Positions 62,651 to 64,000 of a stretch of 64,000 nt of DNA are shown in pieces. The notes beneath the pieces were generated by a model. The model was not told the origin of the DNA, did no database searches, and saw only the letters and a program-made list of their open reading frames with translations. The translations under genes and the position numbers were made by a program. The DNA is taken from positions 990,001 to 1,054,000 of the forward strand of contig NW_026970820.1 in NCBI RefSeq assembly GCF_963678635.1, given 5' to 3'. Each line of letters opens with the position of its first letter. Within the stretch, counting starts at the first letter, position 1. Origin of the DNA: Symsagittifera roscoffensis (Eukaryota > Xenacoelomorpha > Acoela > Convolutidae).

Positions 62651-64000
62651 CACCCTCAAGGTCACGTGACTTATTTTTGTTTTGGGAATTTTCTGAAACC
62701 AAAAGAGAGCCTGGTCATGCATCGACATCACATCATGTGCTCAAGCAAATACGTGGACTTCTACGCATTCCCATTCGCAGTGCGCCCTTCGGGCGCAAAT
62801 GCCAATGCTCAATTAATTTCGCCAGGTGAAAATTTTTTAAAGAAAAATTCTGATAAATTTTAACTTAAACTACCATCAAAAAACGCAAAGATTTCAAAGT
62901 GTGAAACAATCAAGTTTTTGCTATTACCGGGCATGTAGTGAGACTGAATCCGGCAAAAATAAATTGAAAAACGAAGGAAATGGAAAGAAAAAAATTGTTC
63001 AAAATAAGAACGCAACCTCAAAAACTTATTTGATCTCCGCTAAGGTCATAATTCCGATCAGGCTGATTTCAGATTTTAAGCGTACAATTTACGGTTACGG
63101 CTGCTCCCTCTACAGGTCCCAGAGGGACCGAGTGAGCATCCTACCTCGATCCAGGTTAACGGATAGTTGTTCTTAATTTTTCACAAATTTTTTTTTCACT
63201 AATGCTTGTTTTCATTTCCTCATGAGAAGCTGTATTAATTTTAAAAAAATTGATTTTATTAATCAATGCTTCCAAGAACAACTGATGTTAGGCGGTTGCA
63301 AATGCGGTTGCTGAAAACTAGTAAGGGATAATGATGAGAAAAATTGTAAGTTTTCAAATGAATTTAAAAACAGTTTTTTTCTTTTTTCTTTTGTAAATCG
63401 GGAGAAATGAATCATTTTTTTAAAAAGTTTTCCTCGCACCAACCACTGTTCTTAAGTAATGAAGATTCCTGTTCTAGCCGTTTATAACACTTTGGCAGAA
63501 AAAACATCAATATGATGTAAAATGTTTTAAAAAAGAGAAAAATTTAAAAATTATGTTTTTTTTTAAAAATCAAAAATTTGTAATTTTCAAAATTGAAAAA
63601 AAGTGAAAATTAATTGCATATTACAATTCAGCGTACCCATTTTAGTGGGTATAGCATTTTGAATCACCAAAAAATGTTACAAATTGTAGATTTTATGAAG
63701 TTTTCATTTTGGCTATTTTTCCTTGTCGCCTCCACTTAAGGCACCTTTCAGCCAACTTGAGAAACTGGAACCTAAACAAGCTATACAGATAGTCTGAATG
63801 AGCCATTTTCAGCGTGATAACACGCTTGGAAGAAAAAAAACTGCAGAAAAGAAAGGAAATTTTGAACTTTAACCTTTTTTCTTCTTCAAATGGCGATACT
63901 TAGAATAATTTTTCAGCTGAAAAGTTCAAAAAAAATCAAAAAATTCAAATTTTGAAAAATTTTTAAAAAAATCTCATCAGTCTGTTTATTGGAGTCTTCG
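62651..64000 (+). repeat. Unit 28: 5' part of an A-type cassette (1350 bp in window)
   Basis: Runs off the window end. It matches the first 1350 bp of the unit starting at 7509 with no difference that I noticed, including the private markers 'gagagcctgg', 'gaaaaacgaagg' and 'ttacaattcagcg'. H1 near 62782 and H2 63115-63129. The distance between the two copies is 55,142 bp. Confidence 0.88.

Noticed and set aside
1-64000. CRISPR-like array of repeats and spacers
   Set aside because: Units are kilobases long, with no short direct repeats separated by unique spacers and no cas genes.

Overview
The window is a eukaryote-like, AT-rich, gene-free satellite region. The base composition, the endless A/T homopolymer runs and the oligo-T/oligo-A style of the intergenic sequence look like nematode (Caenorhabditis-type) non-coding DNA, but that is my pattern recognition and not proof. 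I see no convincing protein-coding gene, tRNA, rRNA or CRISPR array. The open reading frames present are short, lie inside repeats, and change frame between copies.

The whole 64 kb is one uninterrupted head-to-tail array of 29 cassettes (27 complete, one partial at each end), all on the same strand. Each is 1.6-2.6 kb and each ends with the tetranucleotide CTAG. The order of types is: C(tail) A A B A A E A A' A A' A A A A A E C D G B C A A B C F A A(partial). A cassettes are 2.20-2.22 kb, B 2.50 kb, C 2.47 kb, E 2.52-2.58 kb, F 2.54 kb, G 2.45 kb and D 1.63 kb. The types have very different primary sequence in their heads but share a common plan. This is: a GC-rich head just after CTAG; a two-part hairpin (H2) about 445-490 bp into the cassette (only 85 bp in D); a long AT-rich tail, built in B, C, E, F and G from three subrepeats of about 520 bp; a GCATGC-type box about 150 bp before the end; and a terminal hairpin (H3), then 29-34 bp, then a CGCG-rich motif finishing in CTAG.

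The most notable signal is H3. Across the cassette types its stem changes at both arms together (GGAAGGGG/CCCCTTCC, GGTGGGG/CCCCACC, GGGAGGGG/CCCCTCCC, GGCAAGG/CCTTGCC). The third base pair samples all four Watson-Crick pairs, while the loop (N)CCCTA and the CTAG end are nearly fixed. This is what a selected hairpin terminus looks like. A hairpin followed by CTAG recalls the 3' end of Helitron rolling-circle transposons (hairpin plus CTRR). However, the spacer is longer than canonical and no 5'-TC is present at the junctions. My working inference is therefore a concatemer of a diversified, non-autonomous, Helitron-like or other rolling-circle element family that has become a satellite and is being reshuffled by recombination. 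No transposase is encoded here.

The array is dynamic. Some copies tens of kilobases apart are nearly identical (units starting at 7509 and 62651; 23360 and 60434; 43506 and 52915). Others are clear mosaics of several variants (unit starting at 32210).
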